Shown here: positions 23,362 through 38,960 of the stretch, one piece after another
Layout of the letters: each line of letters opens with the position of its first letter
Numbering within the stretch: position 1 is the first letter of the stretch
Source of the DNA: Argopecten irradians
Taxonomy: Eukaryota > Mollusca > Bivalvia > Pectinida > Pectinidae
Length of the DNA: 64,000 nucleotides
Direction: 5' to 3'
Assembly: GCF_041381155.1 (NCBI RefSeq)
Contig: NC_091135.1
Coordinates: 48,752,086-48,816,085 of the forward strand
Translations under genes and position numbers: made by a program
The notes under the pieces: generated by a model
The model's input: the letters and a program-made list of their open reading frames with translations, nothing else
The model's database searches: none
Told to the model about the DNA's origin: nothing

Positions 23362-23374
23362 AAATTTAATTCTT
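23362..23374. repeat. Target-site duplication, right
   Basis: Exact partner of 21363-21375. Confidence 0.8.
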
Positions 23375-24490
23375 GTATCACAAAGGTCATGGGTCTCTTT
23401 TTGCTGGTAATTATGTGATGAATGGCTACCAAGGTTATTCAAAGGAATGACCTTGACCTTAATTCAAGGTGACAGGGATTAAATAGACTAAACTCTTGTA
23501 GGCCCTAATTCACCTTTCCGAGAATCCGCCGCTTAGCCCCGCCCCCTTAGATACCATAACTAAGTCCCACAAACATCATCCTCAAACTTCAAACTCTGGT
23601 ATTACATAACATTTCCTAACCTTATTAAGAGCGCAGCTCTCTGCGCGGCCGAAGGCCGCGTAGAGCGAAGCTCTACTAACCTAACACGTGTGTGAGCATA
23701 TAGAATCCAATAATTCCAGTACCCCTAGGACTTTGAAATCGTGTCCCGCGGGGAAAGTCTCGCGCCTCCATGCAGGCAGCCATGTTTTAATTCTCGTTAT
23801 CAGCACGACGAGATTTTAAATTTTCTCTGTAGGCAAAACGTTTCACCAGGATACACTTTGAAATTACTGTAAGTAGTTTTAAATAACTACAAAAGGATAA
23901 GAACCGCACAATAAATGTACTGGTCAAAATGAGATACTGTCTGTGTGTTGTCAAGCGCACGGCACCGTCAGCCGTGACGTCAGGAAGCTTGATGCTAAAG
24001 ATGACGCCACATATTTCCGCGCATTTTTGATACATGGAATGTTGCCAAGTTTTCCGCATTGGAGAGACACAAGATCGAACAAAAATGAAATAATCCAGTT
24101 GAATATTTCTTTCTGACCTGTATATGACGACTGCTAGACAATAATATTGGAGAATAGCATTTATTAAAAATTAATTATCGGACTAAAAGTTAAAACAGTT
24201 TTAATAACATTCTGAGATTATAATCCTAACAATATTTACATTTTTTAAAAGTAGCTGCGCTCGTCTGAGGCTTTGCCTTAAAATCATATTAATATGTGAC
24301 TTTCCCTTTTAGAAATGACACCAAGAGTTATCTCCCCTTCGCAATTCGTGACACTCCTTCAGGTGTCGCCCACTGGCCTTTGTTTACTCCGTGCGATATA
24401 TAGATAGGCCTGTCGGGATTGGGAATACCCTGTGGCAATGGGGACATTTTAGGTGCAAACTATATTACAGCCCGTGGACTTTTTGAACAA
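23375..24490. other. Intergenic, upstream of NEDD8
   Basis: No exon recognised. 23632-23684 is a GC-rich palindromic patch (GCGCGGCCGAAGGCCGCG flanked by AGAGCGCAGCTCT and AGAGCGAAGCTCT). Confidence 0.5.
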
Positions 24491-24532
24491 CCAATCAAAA
24501 GAACGTTTACATAAACCAAGTAAACCGGAAGT
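24491..24532 (+). promoter_or_regulatory. NEDD8 promoter elements
   Basis: A CCAAT box at 24491-24495 and an ETS-type CCGGAAGT at 24525-24532 lie 60-100 bases upstream of the start codon, a usual arrangement for TATA-less housekeeping promoters. The transcription start is inferred, not seen. Confidence 0.45.
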
Positions 24533-24593
24533 TATCTCTAAACACACTGAATACAGAAACCCGTAAACCGGTGGTCACTGAAATCGGGACAAA

Positions 24594-27484
<2,891 letters not shown>

Positions 27485-28850
27485 TGCAATATGAGTTGTA
27501 TTTAAAACATTTAAACATTTATTTCTGCCAACTGCTCCTTCTCCTACATGTCAGCGTATTTCAGGAATGTGTGACTGCATTAACTGCTAATTCTGTTGCT
27601 GTCAAGCCATTTAGGAACTTCAGTCATGAGAAGACATGGCTGGGAAACACCTGTGTCAAAAGAAATCCAAATGGATGGAGACAACATGAAAGTTCTAAAA
27701 CTGAGCTGGTTAAATCCCTGTGGGAGATGTAGAAAATGTGAATAATTATGTGCTTTCACTTTTTTTTGTCTAAAGAACAATTATGTGAGATAGCTTGTGT
27801 GAATGTAATTTAGGATATTATTTAGAAACTACAACAAATATCTCTTTGACATTTTTGTTTTTGTTTAACAGAACTGATATTGAAAAGAAAAAAATATAAG
27901 TTTTGTTACTGTTCTTCTGAATATTTTCTTTTAGTAATATTATCAATGTTTCAGTAATCAGATATTTAAAATGACAGAAATGTAACAACTTCAAATTTGA
28001 ATTCCTAAATGATTTTTGTCTCTACATAAACTGCAGTTGTTGTACTATCTAAAGTTACTTTGATTTGCAAATTTTCCCCCATTTTTTTTATGAAAAATAT
28101 CTATGAGGCATTTGTGTGTGTGTTGGTATGATATACATGTAGGATATAGCAGACCATTTGGTGCAAGATATGTACACTGATGCAGATAATATTATTGTCT
28201 TGTAAGTCCACACTATTTTGTGATTATTGATATGACTAGATAATAAATATGTCATGATCCAATTAATGATTTTCTCTCATTTCATAGCATTTAAACTTAG
28301 TAATTATGATTCTGTTTTATCCCAAGGTCAACAGCTCTATCCACGTGTTATTGTTTGCTTTGAATTAATTTAAAAGACTAAAAAACTCTTCTGTTGTGTA
28401 GATGTAGACGTTAGCATTACAGATATCTGATGATATACATTAAAGTCTTGGAAGAGTTACTGCCCTTTTCAATCTTCACTCACTGTTATAACATACGAAT
28501 TTGGATAAGTAACTGCTTTTTCAACTACAATTTGGTTTTATGGTCTGACCATATTATATTCATTTCACTGCGCTGTAGGCATAAATTTAATGATTTATGT
28601 CAGTACTGCCAAAAGTCATTTTGAGCTCTTTGTTTGTGTAAACGTAATTCTCAAAATGTTTGTAACATTTGATGGTGAATAACATATAAAAAGCTATTTT
28701 TGATTTGTTTGTATGAAAATTACGGCATATATAACTTTAAGCTCACCAAGGTCAAAAGATTATTACTGTACATGTCATTTATTTTTCAACATAAATAAAC
28801 AGTTTCTTGTAACCATAAGGCCCATGCGAAAAGCTGATTAATGGCGGTAG
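27485..28850. other. NEDD8 3' flank
   Basis: Likely 3' UTR and beyond; an AATAAA lies at 28242-28247. No other gene seen. Confidence 0.4.
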
Positions 28851-29400
28851 CAGGGCTCGAGATTAACCATTACCCATCTGCCTGGGGCAGGTCAGACCTG
28901 TCTGGCAAGTCAGTTATGTATGTGATTTGCCTGACTGGGCAGGTGGAGATTTTAGTGACATTGATACTTGTTTAGGTTGATGTTGAGTTGATATCACAGT
29001 CATTAAGATAAAATTGCTACAAAATTTGAACTATGAAGTTCTCTATACAGATTTCCTAAGGAGCTGTTAGATCAGGAGGGTTGCCGCTCATTACCACTAG
29101 GCTGACTGGATAGCAAGAACAATTTACATGTATTAACAATTTTATCTTAATAGAAAAAAAATTGCTATGTTATTTACTACCAAGACTGTGTATTATTAAA
29201 TATTATTAATAGATATAAATGGGACAGTTGGAGGTAGCCAAGGATTTGGAAATGTACTGTATAGTGTCTAAAGTGTAATTATTATAATTATTTGACAAAT
29301 TTGGGCAAGTCAAATTTCCAGTCGGGCAGGTAAGTTTTTGTGGTCACCTGCCCAATAGAACACATCCTTAAAAAAGTTAATATCAAGCCTCGACTTGTTA
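28850..29400. repeat. Repeat with GGCTCGA..ATTAAC ends
   Basis: Starts AGGGCTCGAGATTAACC near 28852 and closes with the imperfect complement GTTAATATCAAGCCTCGAC near 29378-29396. Inside, inverted CTGCCTGGGGCAGGTC and GTCGGGCAGGTAAG-type blocks recur. A related unit is at 40636-40965. Confidence 0.55.
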
Positions 29401-31289
29401 CAAGAACTGATCCATGACCATTCTAGGTAATTGGGTTAACCCATACAAATGATTTTAGATAGATTAAATCTCATGAATTTAGGATGCTTCCTACTTCATC
29501 CTTGACTGTTCTTATTTCTAGACATCTCTTCCAATGCATGTTAAAGGAATCCAACAAATTAAAACAAACGCTACTGTTTTATTAGTCTTTTTTTTTATTA
29601 AAGAGTATTTCCATTCATATTTTTTATAATAAAAATATACTTATGATCTTTTAACAATAACAACCTCTTGATCAGTTACACAATTTATTTGATCAACCTT
29701 AAATGGTCAAAACAATGCTCAATTTCTATGAACCAGTTTTATCAAGATCATGAGATAAAATATTTCTTTTTTTTTCTTCCTTTTCTTCTTCTTATTGACA
29801 GATTGTCAGAATATTAAAGATACAGAAAGTGGGACTTGATTGTACAACATGTAAGCATTCCAGAAATAATACTGGCATAAACTAGAAAATAAAGAAGTCT
29901 GAGCTATGATGCACATGCTTGACCATTGAGAGGCAATCAAGCATGACACATGTAAGTCAGCCACTATAGAGACAGGACGACTATGGCATTTTGAACAGAA
30001 AAACAAATATATTGTATTATAAACAAATTTATAAAAGCAATTAATAAAATTAACAAAATTAAAAGTAATCACTTAAAAAATATGCTGAAGCTAACACACA
30101 ATCAAATTATAATTTGTCTTGTGATTTCACACACTACTATACCCTATTTTACGCTTAAATTGTATTGGTTTCATGGTGGGGCGGGATTACAGCTGTAATT
30201 TTAATTAGATTGAGCTAAGACATTACAAAATATCAAGGAAGAATACCAAGCGCACCATATTATACCCGAAGTATGTTTTTAAACAAAAAATTTGATTGGT
30301 TCCACCACAATGTGTGGCAGAATCAATCAAATTAGGATTGGAGTGATGAATTATTCTTGATATCTCATCAAAAGCAGCCCACGGAGGTAGTAAGCGTTAG
30401 TGTGGTGTACACCTGGGACCAAGAATGTCAAAAAAATAGTTGCATGTTATTTTGACTGTTAAATCAGTTCATAGTATTCAGTTCACACTCAAATCAATTG
30501 AGCACATGATTGTCATCATTTTAATTAACTACATACATACATGTATCATATGTGTCAAATGGAATATTACCAAAGGTTAAAATTATACGGTGCATAATGC
30601 CTTTTAAATGATATGGTATAAAATCAAATTAATGATGGAACATCAACTGTATTACAAGAACATCATAAGTTATAAAACATAAAACGAATATTTACTTCTT
30701 CATAATAATTGTATTTATCTGTGCCAGCCACTATCCAACTGATAGGATTGTTTCCATGCCTGACACTGCCCCAATGGTGATAAAGAGGTTTCTCTCTTAT
30801 CTACAGGTGTACAACTGGTTTATCCCATTGCAATACACTCGTGTTGTACGAGGCTGTATTACATTTACATGGCTACCCATGGAATACAACCTTGTGATGT
30901 CACCAAAATTACTATTTTTTCTTAATAATTTTTTCGTTATTTTCAGAAACTAGACTGATTTTACTACAATTAATACAAAGAATATAAATGAAGATATCAC
31001 ACAATTTTCATGTATGGAAAATTGAGTTGCACTCAGTTTTCTTCCAAATTATTTCAAAATGGTGGGAAATCATACTTATAAAATTTTAATAAACATGCAG
31101 AGATATGAGAGAAAAATACTTATTACTTAAATTGGTTGTGAGTAAAAATTGTCATCTCCAAGTTAATTAAAATGTGTCCTTTTTTCCCAAGCACACTTAC
31201 AATGTATGTAAAAATTAGCACATCTGATTAAATAGATCTGCCTATGTATGTCATGTTACTTTCAAACTCTGTGTTCCATAGCAGATGTT
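29401..31289. other. Intergenic between NEDD8 and APRT
   Basis: No exon supported. 30287-30332 is a short hairpin (AATTTGATTGGTTCC and its near complement). Confidence 0.4.
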
Positions 31290-34200
31290 TTAGTAATTGA
31301 TGAGAGATGTTACAGTAGTATTTGGTACTTTGTCCCGTCCACACAAGTCCGCTAGTTCAATGATGACTAGACACTGAAGTACCTCACCTCCAGCCTTGTT
31401 TATCAAGTCATATGCTGCCTTCATTGTACCTAAAGAAAAATTCAAATTACTCTTTAAACTTTCATTTGAACTCTATATCACTCTATTACATGTATTCATG
31501 TACATATAACTTAAGAATCTTCTAATGCTGGTATAGTCTATTACAAAACTAAAGCCGTAGTCAATGAATTAAAATAAACTTTGCAGCAGACAACCCTTGC
31601 AATTAAATTGTCAAGGTAAGTTTTAAAACAAGAGGCCCATGGGCCTTAACGGTCATCTGACTATTAGTACAATGCAACATAGTCGTTTAAAGATTTTAGC
31701 TTATTTGACCTCTGACCTTGATTGAAGGTCAAGCTAATTCATTTGAACAAACTTGGTAGCCCTTCATCCCAGCATGCTACATGCTCAATATCAGTACCCT
31801 GGGCCTTCTGGTTTTTGAGAAGAAGTCATTTAAAGATTTTAGTCTATTTGCTGCCCTTGACCTTAAATGAAGATCAAGGTCATTCATTTGAACAAACTTG
31901 GTAGCCCTTGATCCCAGCATGCCACAGGCTTAATATCAGGTCTCGAGGCCTCTTAGTTATTCACAAGAAGTTGTTTAAAGGATTTTAGCCTATTTGACCC
32001 CTGTGACCTTGAATGAAAGTCAAGGTCATTTATTTGAACAAACTTGGTAGCCCTTTATCCCAGCATCCTACAGGCCAAATATCAGTACTCTGGGCTGTCT
32101 GGTTCTTGAGAAGAAGTCGTTTAAAGATTTTAGCCTTTCTGACCCCTGGGACCTTGAATGAAGATCAAGGTCATTCATTTGAACAAACTTGGTAGCCCTT
32201 CATCCAAGCATGTCACAGGCCCAATATCAGTACCCTGGGCCTTCTGGTTCTTGAGAAGAAGTCGTTTAAAGATTTTAGCCTAATTGACCCTGATGACCTT
32301 GAATGAAGGTCAAGGTCATTTATTTGAAAAAACTTGGTAGCCTTTCATCCCAGCATGCCAGAGGCCTAATATCAGGTCTCTAGGCCTCCTAGTTATTCAC
32401 AAGGATTTGTTTAAAGAATTTTAGCCTATTTGACCCCTGTGACCTTGAATGCAGGTCAAGGTCATTTATTTGAACAAACTTGGTAGCCCTTCATCCCAGC
32501 ATCCTACAGGCCAAATATGAGTACCCTGGGCCTTCCGGTTATTGAGAAGAAGTCGTTTGAATGAAAAGTTTACGCACGGCGGACGGCCGACGGCGCACGA
32601 CGACATAAATTAAACTGGTTGATGTTTCACATCAGAAAAGTTGAGAAGAATACATTGAAGGAAGTATTTAGGATGGTGAAAAAATCCCTAATTGATTACC
32701 TCCAGTCGCTAAAAGGTCATCAACAATCACAACCTTCTCTCCCTGTGTCAGTGCATCTTTTTCAATTTCAAAGGTATCCTGAAACACCAGTGAAACAATG
32801 ATTTCAGTACAAGAATTGGTAAAAACAAAGATTTATATCTTGTACAATCATTTTATCTATAAACACAATATTATTGTGAGATATAGATGAAAATTACCAA
32901 TACCAGTACACTAATTTTGACCTTTCACCTAAATGGCTAATGGTTAAAATCTGGTTTATTAAACAGATTCTGTTGCATACCTGGCCATACTCCAGTTTGT
33001 ATGTAATACTATGGGTTGCCCCTGGTAATTTTCCAGCCTTGCGAACAGGAGCAAACCCTACACCCAGGGCCTGAGCAATCATAGGTCCAAAGAGAAATCC
33101 ACGAGCATCGAGTCCCACAATCAATTTAACCCCATCAGCATTTTTACGAACACTTTCCACCATCACATCTATCAAGTCTTTAAACAGTGATGGATTGCGT
33201 AGCACTGGGAAGACATTTCTGTGTATATACAAAATGAAAATGTAGAACTTCGATAAAAATACCCAAATGCCTTGCAATTATTCTAAATCATAATTATAGA
33301 AATGGATTGTTTTGAATGAAGCTATATAAATATTTATGAAGTGTTTGACATTTTATGCAAGCAACTACACTCGTCATTAATGTACATTCTACAAATACAA
33401 ATAATATTAACTACATTTAACAAATTATGTATGTGATTTCTATATGATTTTGAATTAAAATTGCAAGTCATTTGGATATTTTGATCATTCCAATACCTGT
33501 ATATCAAATTACCTGGTAGATAAAATTATTTTTCTCATTAAGAAATTTATTATTATCAATAGATTCGGGAGCAGCTGATGTACCATAAACTCAAATGAAA
33601 ACTCAAATTCATAATTCAGTCAGATTTTAACTCTTCCCGTACTCATGAGACATTAATATGACAAATTAAACATAATATGGGATACTATATGCAAATGGAT
33701 AATATAAGGTCATGCCATGTTTAGGTGGGGTACCTAGATAAAATTCACCGGTGCAGCAGTACTCAAGTCAGGTATTCAGAGGTGGAGGGCTAATTATAGT
33801 AAAACTGTTGGGACATGTACATTAAACTATTGACCATCATGGACCCTTATGGATTTCCTACCAACTTTTAAAATTAAGTTAAAAAATGTTTGACCACATG
33901 TTCTTGGCTCGCTGACAAAAAAAAATACATGTATACAGTGTAATTATGTATAATTTTTTTTGTCAGCGAGCTAAGTATGAATGAGGTTTGACTTAACTAT
34001 TAAAGATGCTACACCGCTGCCGAATGTTTTTTTTTTTTTTTTATCAACAATAGAAGCAGTCAAATTAGTATTTTTCTTCAGTTACAAATGTTACTAAATT
34101 TTGTAGCAGGATTGGACTGGGTCAATCAACGGTGACCAGGTAGCTCAGTCGGTAGAGCACTCAGCTGGTGTTCTGAGGGTCTCGGATAGGAATCCCAGTC

Positions 34201-35162
34201 TGGCCGATACATTTTCTCCTCTCCTGTAACAGAATTGGCTCACAACTAAATAACCCACGGTGGTGGTGTTTGGAAGGGTCTTGTATGTCTTCGAGGGCGA
34301 AGACTTCGAGAAAGGAGGGAGGAGTGTAGCGGGATTGGACTAGGTCAATCATTGATGACCAGGTAGCTTAGTTGGTAGAGCACTAAGCTAGTGTTCTGAG
34401 GGTCCCAGGTTCAAAATCCTGGTCTGGCTGCTACATTTTCTCCTCTCCTGTTACAATTTACACCATTACCACTGTTGAAAGGAGCTTTTTATTTTACTTC
34501 AAGATAAAAATATCAAAAAAAAAGTAATTACATGCGTCCTGAAAAAAAATCTATGCCCTATATGGAATAAAGCATTGATTGTCATGTACCAAAATCAAAA
34601 TTTAATTATTTTGTAGGAATTTTTGTGTTAATTAGACACATGGATACATGATTAAACTCAAGTTATTGTTCAAATGATGAGTATCGTTTATGCTTTGTAG
34701 GCGGTGAAGCATCTTTAATATGCGATTATAAAAAATATTGTAAAACTGATAAATAATGTTATGCTGTTGGCAGTGGAGCATCCTTAATTAACATACAAGG
34801 TAGATACAATATTGCTAAAGAGGCATGCATCGCTATAACCCAATAATATTAGACGTCGATATTGAGAAACTTCTGATGGGAACAACGTAATAATCAAAAG
34901 TGTCTTGTTGTGCTATAACACATATGCTCTATAGTGGCAGTTGTGACAACAGTCCAGCAAAATAGGAGAGTACAATGTATGTAAGTGTTTGTTTTTAGTC
35001 GTTGTAGTTTACAGGCAGTGATGAAATTGGAAACAATTGTATTTCACATGATGCATTTCACTGTCTACACAAAAGTACTTACTTAAATATTATTCCAGGT
35101 TTCGGAAAATCTGGGTGCTCGGAAACAGCATCTTTGATACGTTTTATCCTCTCTTCCGTCAT
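31290..35162 (-). CDS. Adenine phosphoribosyltransferase
   Basis: Four exons on the minus strand (35162-35083, 33218-32981, 32778-32700, 31429-31290) join in frame to 178 residues; animal APRT is about 180. APRT converts adenine plus PRPP to AMP in cytosolic purine salvage. Landmarks: [20 protein letters not shown] at the start, then [20 protein letters not shown] (adenine-side loop), [12 protein letters not shown], and the PRPP-binding motif [13 protein letters not shown], assembled across the exon 3-4 junction (split Gly codon). The end reads [13 protein letters not shown] then TSLINY. All key motifs are intact. The last intron (31430-32699) holds a tandem-core repeat element, and other introns hold SINEs and a MITE. 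Confidence 0.95.
31628..32605. mobile_element. Element with ~145 bp tandem core, APRT intron
   Basis: Begins AACAAGAGGCCCATGGGCC and TAACGGTCATCTGAC. It then has about six diverged copies of a ~145 bp unit, each with GACCTTGAATGAAGGTCAAGG, AACTTGGTAGCCCTT and TTGAGAAGAAGTCGTTTAAA words. It ends with a GC-rich CGGACGGCCGACGGCGCACG tail. The arrangement is the mirror of 47191-48362. It matches the plan of bivalve 'pearl' or Helentron-type non-autonomous elements (inferred). Confidence 0.7.
33740..33845 (-). mobile_element. SINE head fragment
   Basis: CAGAGGTGGAGGGCT and the following GTTGGGACAT.. match the outer part of the SINE at 4118-4310 in the same minus orientation. Only a fragment remains. 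Confidence 0.45.
34000..34718. repeat. MITE with TTAA ends, copy 2, split by SINEs
   Basis: Opens TTAAAGATGCTACACCGC at 34000 and closes GCGGTGAAGCATCTTTAA at 34701-34718, the same ends as the copy at 13010-13372. The middle is interrupted by two SINE units. A further right-end-like block (GCAGTGGAGCATCCTTAA) lies at about 34770-34787. Confidence 0.7.
34108..34455 (+). mobile_element. Two tandem tRNA-derived SINE units
   Basis: Both units start GCGGGATTGGACTAGGTCAA or a near copy and carry an A-box-like TAGCTCAGTCGGTAGAGCAC or TAGCTTAGTTGGTAGAGCAC. Both end CTACATTTTCTCCTCTCCTG. In the second (34322-34455) the B box is GGTTCAAAATCC; in the first it is degraded. The first unit carries ~90 extra bases after the shared tail. 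They are tRNA-like but not functional tRNA genes. Confidence 0.8.
34790..35082. other. APRT intron 1
   Basis: Nothing recognised. Confidence 0.4.
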
Positions 35163-35439
35163 ATTTGAGTTGCCGGTGAATCGTCCTCGCTTATCTTATC
35201 GCCATCCAAGAAAAAGGGGGTGAATCGGGGGTAATTACCGTTATATTAAGAAATTACATAGATCTGTAATTACATGTCAATAAATATTTAAATATTATAT
35301 GTATATATATTGATTTGGCTATACTTCCATTGTATCAATCATGGCGCATACGGCTACATTTCAAAGACATGCACTTGATAGAGAAAAAATCTCTTTAATT
35401 TCCCTCTTTTAGACCTCATAATAAATCTGAATCGTTTCA

Positions 35440-35513
35440 CCGTTTTACCGTTAAGGGTGTGTAAATGCAGCATCTAAGCGTTCGAATGACAAAGGTTGTG
35501 TGAGGAAAAAATG
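35440..35513 (+). other. Possible 5' UTR exon of CCDC102A
   Basis: Ends ATG|GTAAGT, a strong donor, 280-350 bases from the APRT start on the opposite strand. The coding exon of CCDC102A is preceded by a good acceptor (TTTCAG at 39208-39213), so a distant non-coding first exon is expected. A shared head-to-head promoter region with APRT would follow. Unproven. Confidence 0.3.
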
Positions 35514-35999
35514 GTAAGTTTTCATTGTCAATGCATGTGAATGTTCTTTTCTAAGACACGCGATTTTAAGGCTGTTTTAAGATATCTACTTATTGAACAT
35601 GAATAAGTTAAATACAAATCTAGGACTTACATCAGGAATAAACCCATACACATTAACCCACCTATCTTATTCGGTAAAAATGCCATTGAATTGTCCGTGT
35701 ACGCTAAAGTTGCATCGGTCGACCGATTAAATAAAATATTAACTTACCGTTGTTGACGTCATACCATTTGTCAGTGACTACTATTGACGTTTCTTCTTCT
35801 ACTACTGGTTGTACTGGTATGGCTACTCGGATGGTTCCTGTATTCTACTATTGATGGGCTGAATTTTGAAGGGTGTTGTTTTCAGGCTGTAGATTTGAAT
35901 GAGTTCATCGGTTTCGCCATATAAGATAATAACACCTAGCCACCTATTGCTAACATCACCATCTCGGAGAAAGGTGTCCTAAAATAACTACTAAATCTG

Positions 36000-36091
36000 T
36001 AACAGGAGAGGAGAAAATGTAGCGGCCAGACCGGGATTCGAACCCGGGACCCTCAGAATACTAGCCGAGTGCTCTACCGACTCTAAGCCGG
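36000..36091 (-). mobile_element. tRNA-derived SINE, minus orientation
   Basis: Complement of the unit at 34322-34455. On the + strand it shows GGGATTCGAACCCGGGACCC, CGAGTGCTCTACCGACTC and the AGGAGAGGAGAAAATGTAGC tail. Its head end abuts a LINE fragment. Confidence 0.75.
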
Positions 36092-37407
36092 ATAAAGCAG
36101 CTGGTCCTGATGACATAAAACCAAAATTTCTTAAGGAATCAGCTTGTGAGATTGCTCCCATCTTACAATTGATTTTTACTAAATCGTACAACTCTGGTAT
36201 TGTACCAAATGACTGGAAGAAGGCACACATAGCACCTTTATATAAAAAAGGACAGCGATATTTTCTTGAAAAATATAGACCAGTATCTTTAACGTCAGTC
36301 TTCTTCAAACTCTTCGAACATATTATTACTTTATTAGAAAATTTAGATCCTGCGAAACCCAATTACTGGAATTTGTTGATGATATTTCAAAAAACCTAGA
36401 AGCAGGTAAACAGACAGATGTTCTTATATTAGATTTTTCGAAAGCTTTCAATAAAGTTACCCACTCACTACTGCTCCTCATTATGGTATTATAGGGGGAA
36501 AATGAACCAGTGGTAAAGCATTTTCTATTATGTTGAAAACAAGCTGTCCTGTGTGAAGGTGAAATATCTTCTTACATGCCAGTAGAGTCCGGAGTACCCC
36601 AGGGATCTGTCTATTTTTACATTATATTAATGATTTGGCTACTGGTTTAAAATTTACATTATGATTATTTGCTGATGATACAATAGTATACCTGACTATA
36701 TCATCTGAGCAGGATGCAAAGTGTCTCCAGTCTGACCTTGATAAGTTGGCGGCATGGGAAAAAGACTGGAGTATGTCCTTTAACCTGAGCAAGTGTAATG
36801 TTCTATCGATTACACATACTGGTAGTCGCTCTCCTAAAAACTTTGCTTATACATGTTCACTTCATGGCCACTCTCTAGAACATGTAAACTCACCAAAGTA
36901 CTTAGGTGTAACCTTAACATTAGACTTGACCTGGGGGAAGCATATTGGCAACATCTGTAACAAGGCAAACAACACTCTTAGCTTTTTATTACAAAACCTT
37001 AAAATAAACTCCAAATGCATAAAAGAACAGGCTTTTAAATCACTAGTGAGACCATCTGTTGAATATGCATGTACCGTTTAGGACCCTTATCTTGAAACTG
37101 ACATCTCCAAAATTGAAATGGTCCAACGTGGAGGTGCACATTTTACTCTTAATCGTCATAGAAATAGATCTAGTGTAAGCGACATGCTGAAAATTTTAGA
37201 TTGGCCTCGTTTAGAGACCCAAAGGAAAAATGCCCGCCTATCCATGATGTACAAAATCCAAACAACTTAGTCGCTATTGATCCTAGTAACAGATTACTCC
37301 CCTCTACACGTCCATCTAGAAACCAAATTTGGTACATGCCAAAACTTCAGACAGCTTCAAAAACTCTCTCTCATCTTCTAAACTGCAAACGTCAACTATG
37401 TTTTTAA
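36090..37407 (+). pseudogene. Non-LTR retrotransposon relic
   Basis: Plus-strand fragments in changing frames: KAAGPDDIKPKFLKESA, PNDWKKAHIAPLYKKGQ, EKYRPVSLTSVFFKLFEHI, VLILDFSKAFNKVTHSLL, then SKCNVLSITHTGS, LEHVNSPKYLGVTLTLDLTW, SLVRPSVEYACTV and RRNARLSM-like end sequence. These are reverse transcriptase motifs of a Jockey/CR1-like LINE. There is a deletion after FEHIIT, the palm-domain Asp-Asp block is frame-broken (ADDTIVYLT at 36672-36698) and several stops occur, so it is inactive. Confidence 0.8.
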
Positions 37408-38380
37408 CCCTATTTATTTCTATGTGGCTATTTCTTTTTTTTTTCTGCAAGTAGTGTATTCTAATTGTGGATAATTATTAATTTATTTAATACATTGTTT
37501 TTCTTCAATTATTCTCATCAAGATTTTAGATTTTCATGGCACTTAATTTGCACACTCACCCAAGGTATCATAATAGTCGGAGCATCAACTGGGGATACCC
37601 AAATGGCAGAAGCAGGTTTTGGCACTTAAATAGTAAAGAACCGATTTAAGCTTGAAAAACACATTACGCGCTTTGCGATAAAGATTAATGCATATCTGAT
37701 AACAACCTGTTGATACACACACACATGCTCATTTTATGCCATTCTTATTCAATATATTGATCGGTAGTTATATATTGATGAATACAGTATACATGTATGT
37801 CTATATAATTATGATATAATATTTAGGTCCTGTGTGAGAAATCAAAAGCGACCCATTAATATAAGCTTATTGTGGAGCATACGAACCTCATAATATGTAT
37901 ATTAAGTTATTAACATGTTTGGAACATAATACAATTTTGTTGTTTTACATAAATGAATAGAAAAAATTTATGGCCAGACTAGGAACTTGGGGTCTCTAAT
38001 TACACTATCCGGATGCATATGCCTATTCTAAAAATGTAAAGGCATAGCATCACAAGACACTTGTAAAACAAAAGTTGTGTCTTGCATTATGATTAATAAT
38101 GTGCCCATTAGAAATTTCTCAGTGTCGTACGTATACCCGGTATCTTATATTAGATAGGCCGAATGCTCTTCTGATTAAGCTTCCTGATCATGAGCGATCG
38201 ACTAGATTTACCCGATATCTAGATTTATTATTCTTTCTTCCCTTTAGTCTTCAACCAGAAGACGTAACACCCAAACCCAGACTTAATAGTTGATATTCCT
38301 TTCGCTGCTATAAAGGATGTGTACTTTCAATGCTTGAAACAGGATTTGTTTACATGTACTACAAGCACCAAAATAAAACA
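37408..38380. other. Non-coding, upstream of CCDC102A
   Basis: AT-rich; nothing recognised. Confidence 0.4.
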
Positions 38381-38960
38381 GGAGCAGAAAAACAAAATGA
38401 CTAGAGTTTGAACCGAGGACCTCTGACCCATTAGCTGGATAAGCGCTGATTAAACTACATGTATATCCAGTGATGGGCCTATCCAAATCATAATTTGTCA
38501 TAGTGCTTTGGATCAAGCATGGAACCTCCTGATTAACCCTGGTCAATACTATAGCCACGATATATGTATTATAACACTCGGCTAGAGAGAACTTCTCTTT
38601 TACTCGATAAGTTGAGTGTCAGATTAGTAGTCCAGAGGTGCCCAGTTATATCCATGACAGACAAGATAGCACTAGTGCATATCAAATGTATTATGAATCC
38701 TACACCCTTTTACAATGGCACCCACATAGGGACTTGGGAATGATGCTCAATTGTACCTGCGAAGGAATTGTGACCCTAGGACAAGTTCATTCCTGGAAGG
38801 GGATTATATAACCTTGGTCAATAATAACCGCAATATATGCTCGGCTAGAACTTCTCTTTAACTTGATTTGTTGAGCTTCTGATTATAGTACCCCATAATC
38901 CAGAGATCCAGATCCTGAGTTCGATCCCTGGCAGGGACAGTGTTTATTATGAATCCTGCA
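38380..38960. repeat. Degenerate SINE-like repeats, partly duplicated
   Basis: Minus-strand B-box-like GGTTCAAACTC at about 38404-38414 and a + strand GAGTTCGATCCC at about 38917-38928 suggest tRNA-headed units. The segments 38534-38640 and 38812-38905 are direct copies sharing CTCGGCTAGA, GAACTTCTCTTT and a GTTGAG run. Confidence 0.5.

Noticed and set aside
34131..34460. Functional tRNA genes
   Set aside because: A- and B-box-like motifs are present, but cloverleaf arms are degraded and both units share SINE tails.
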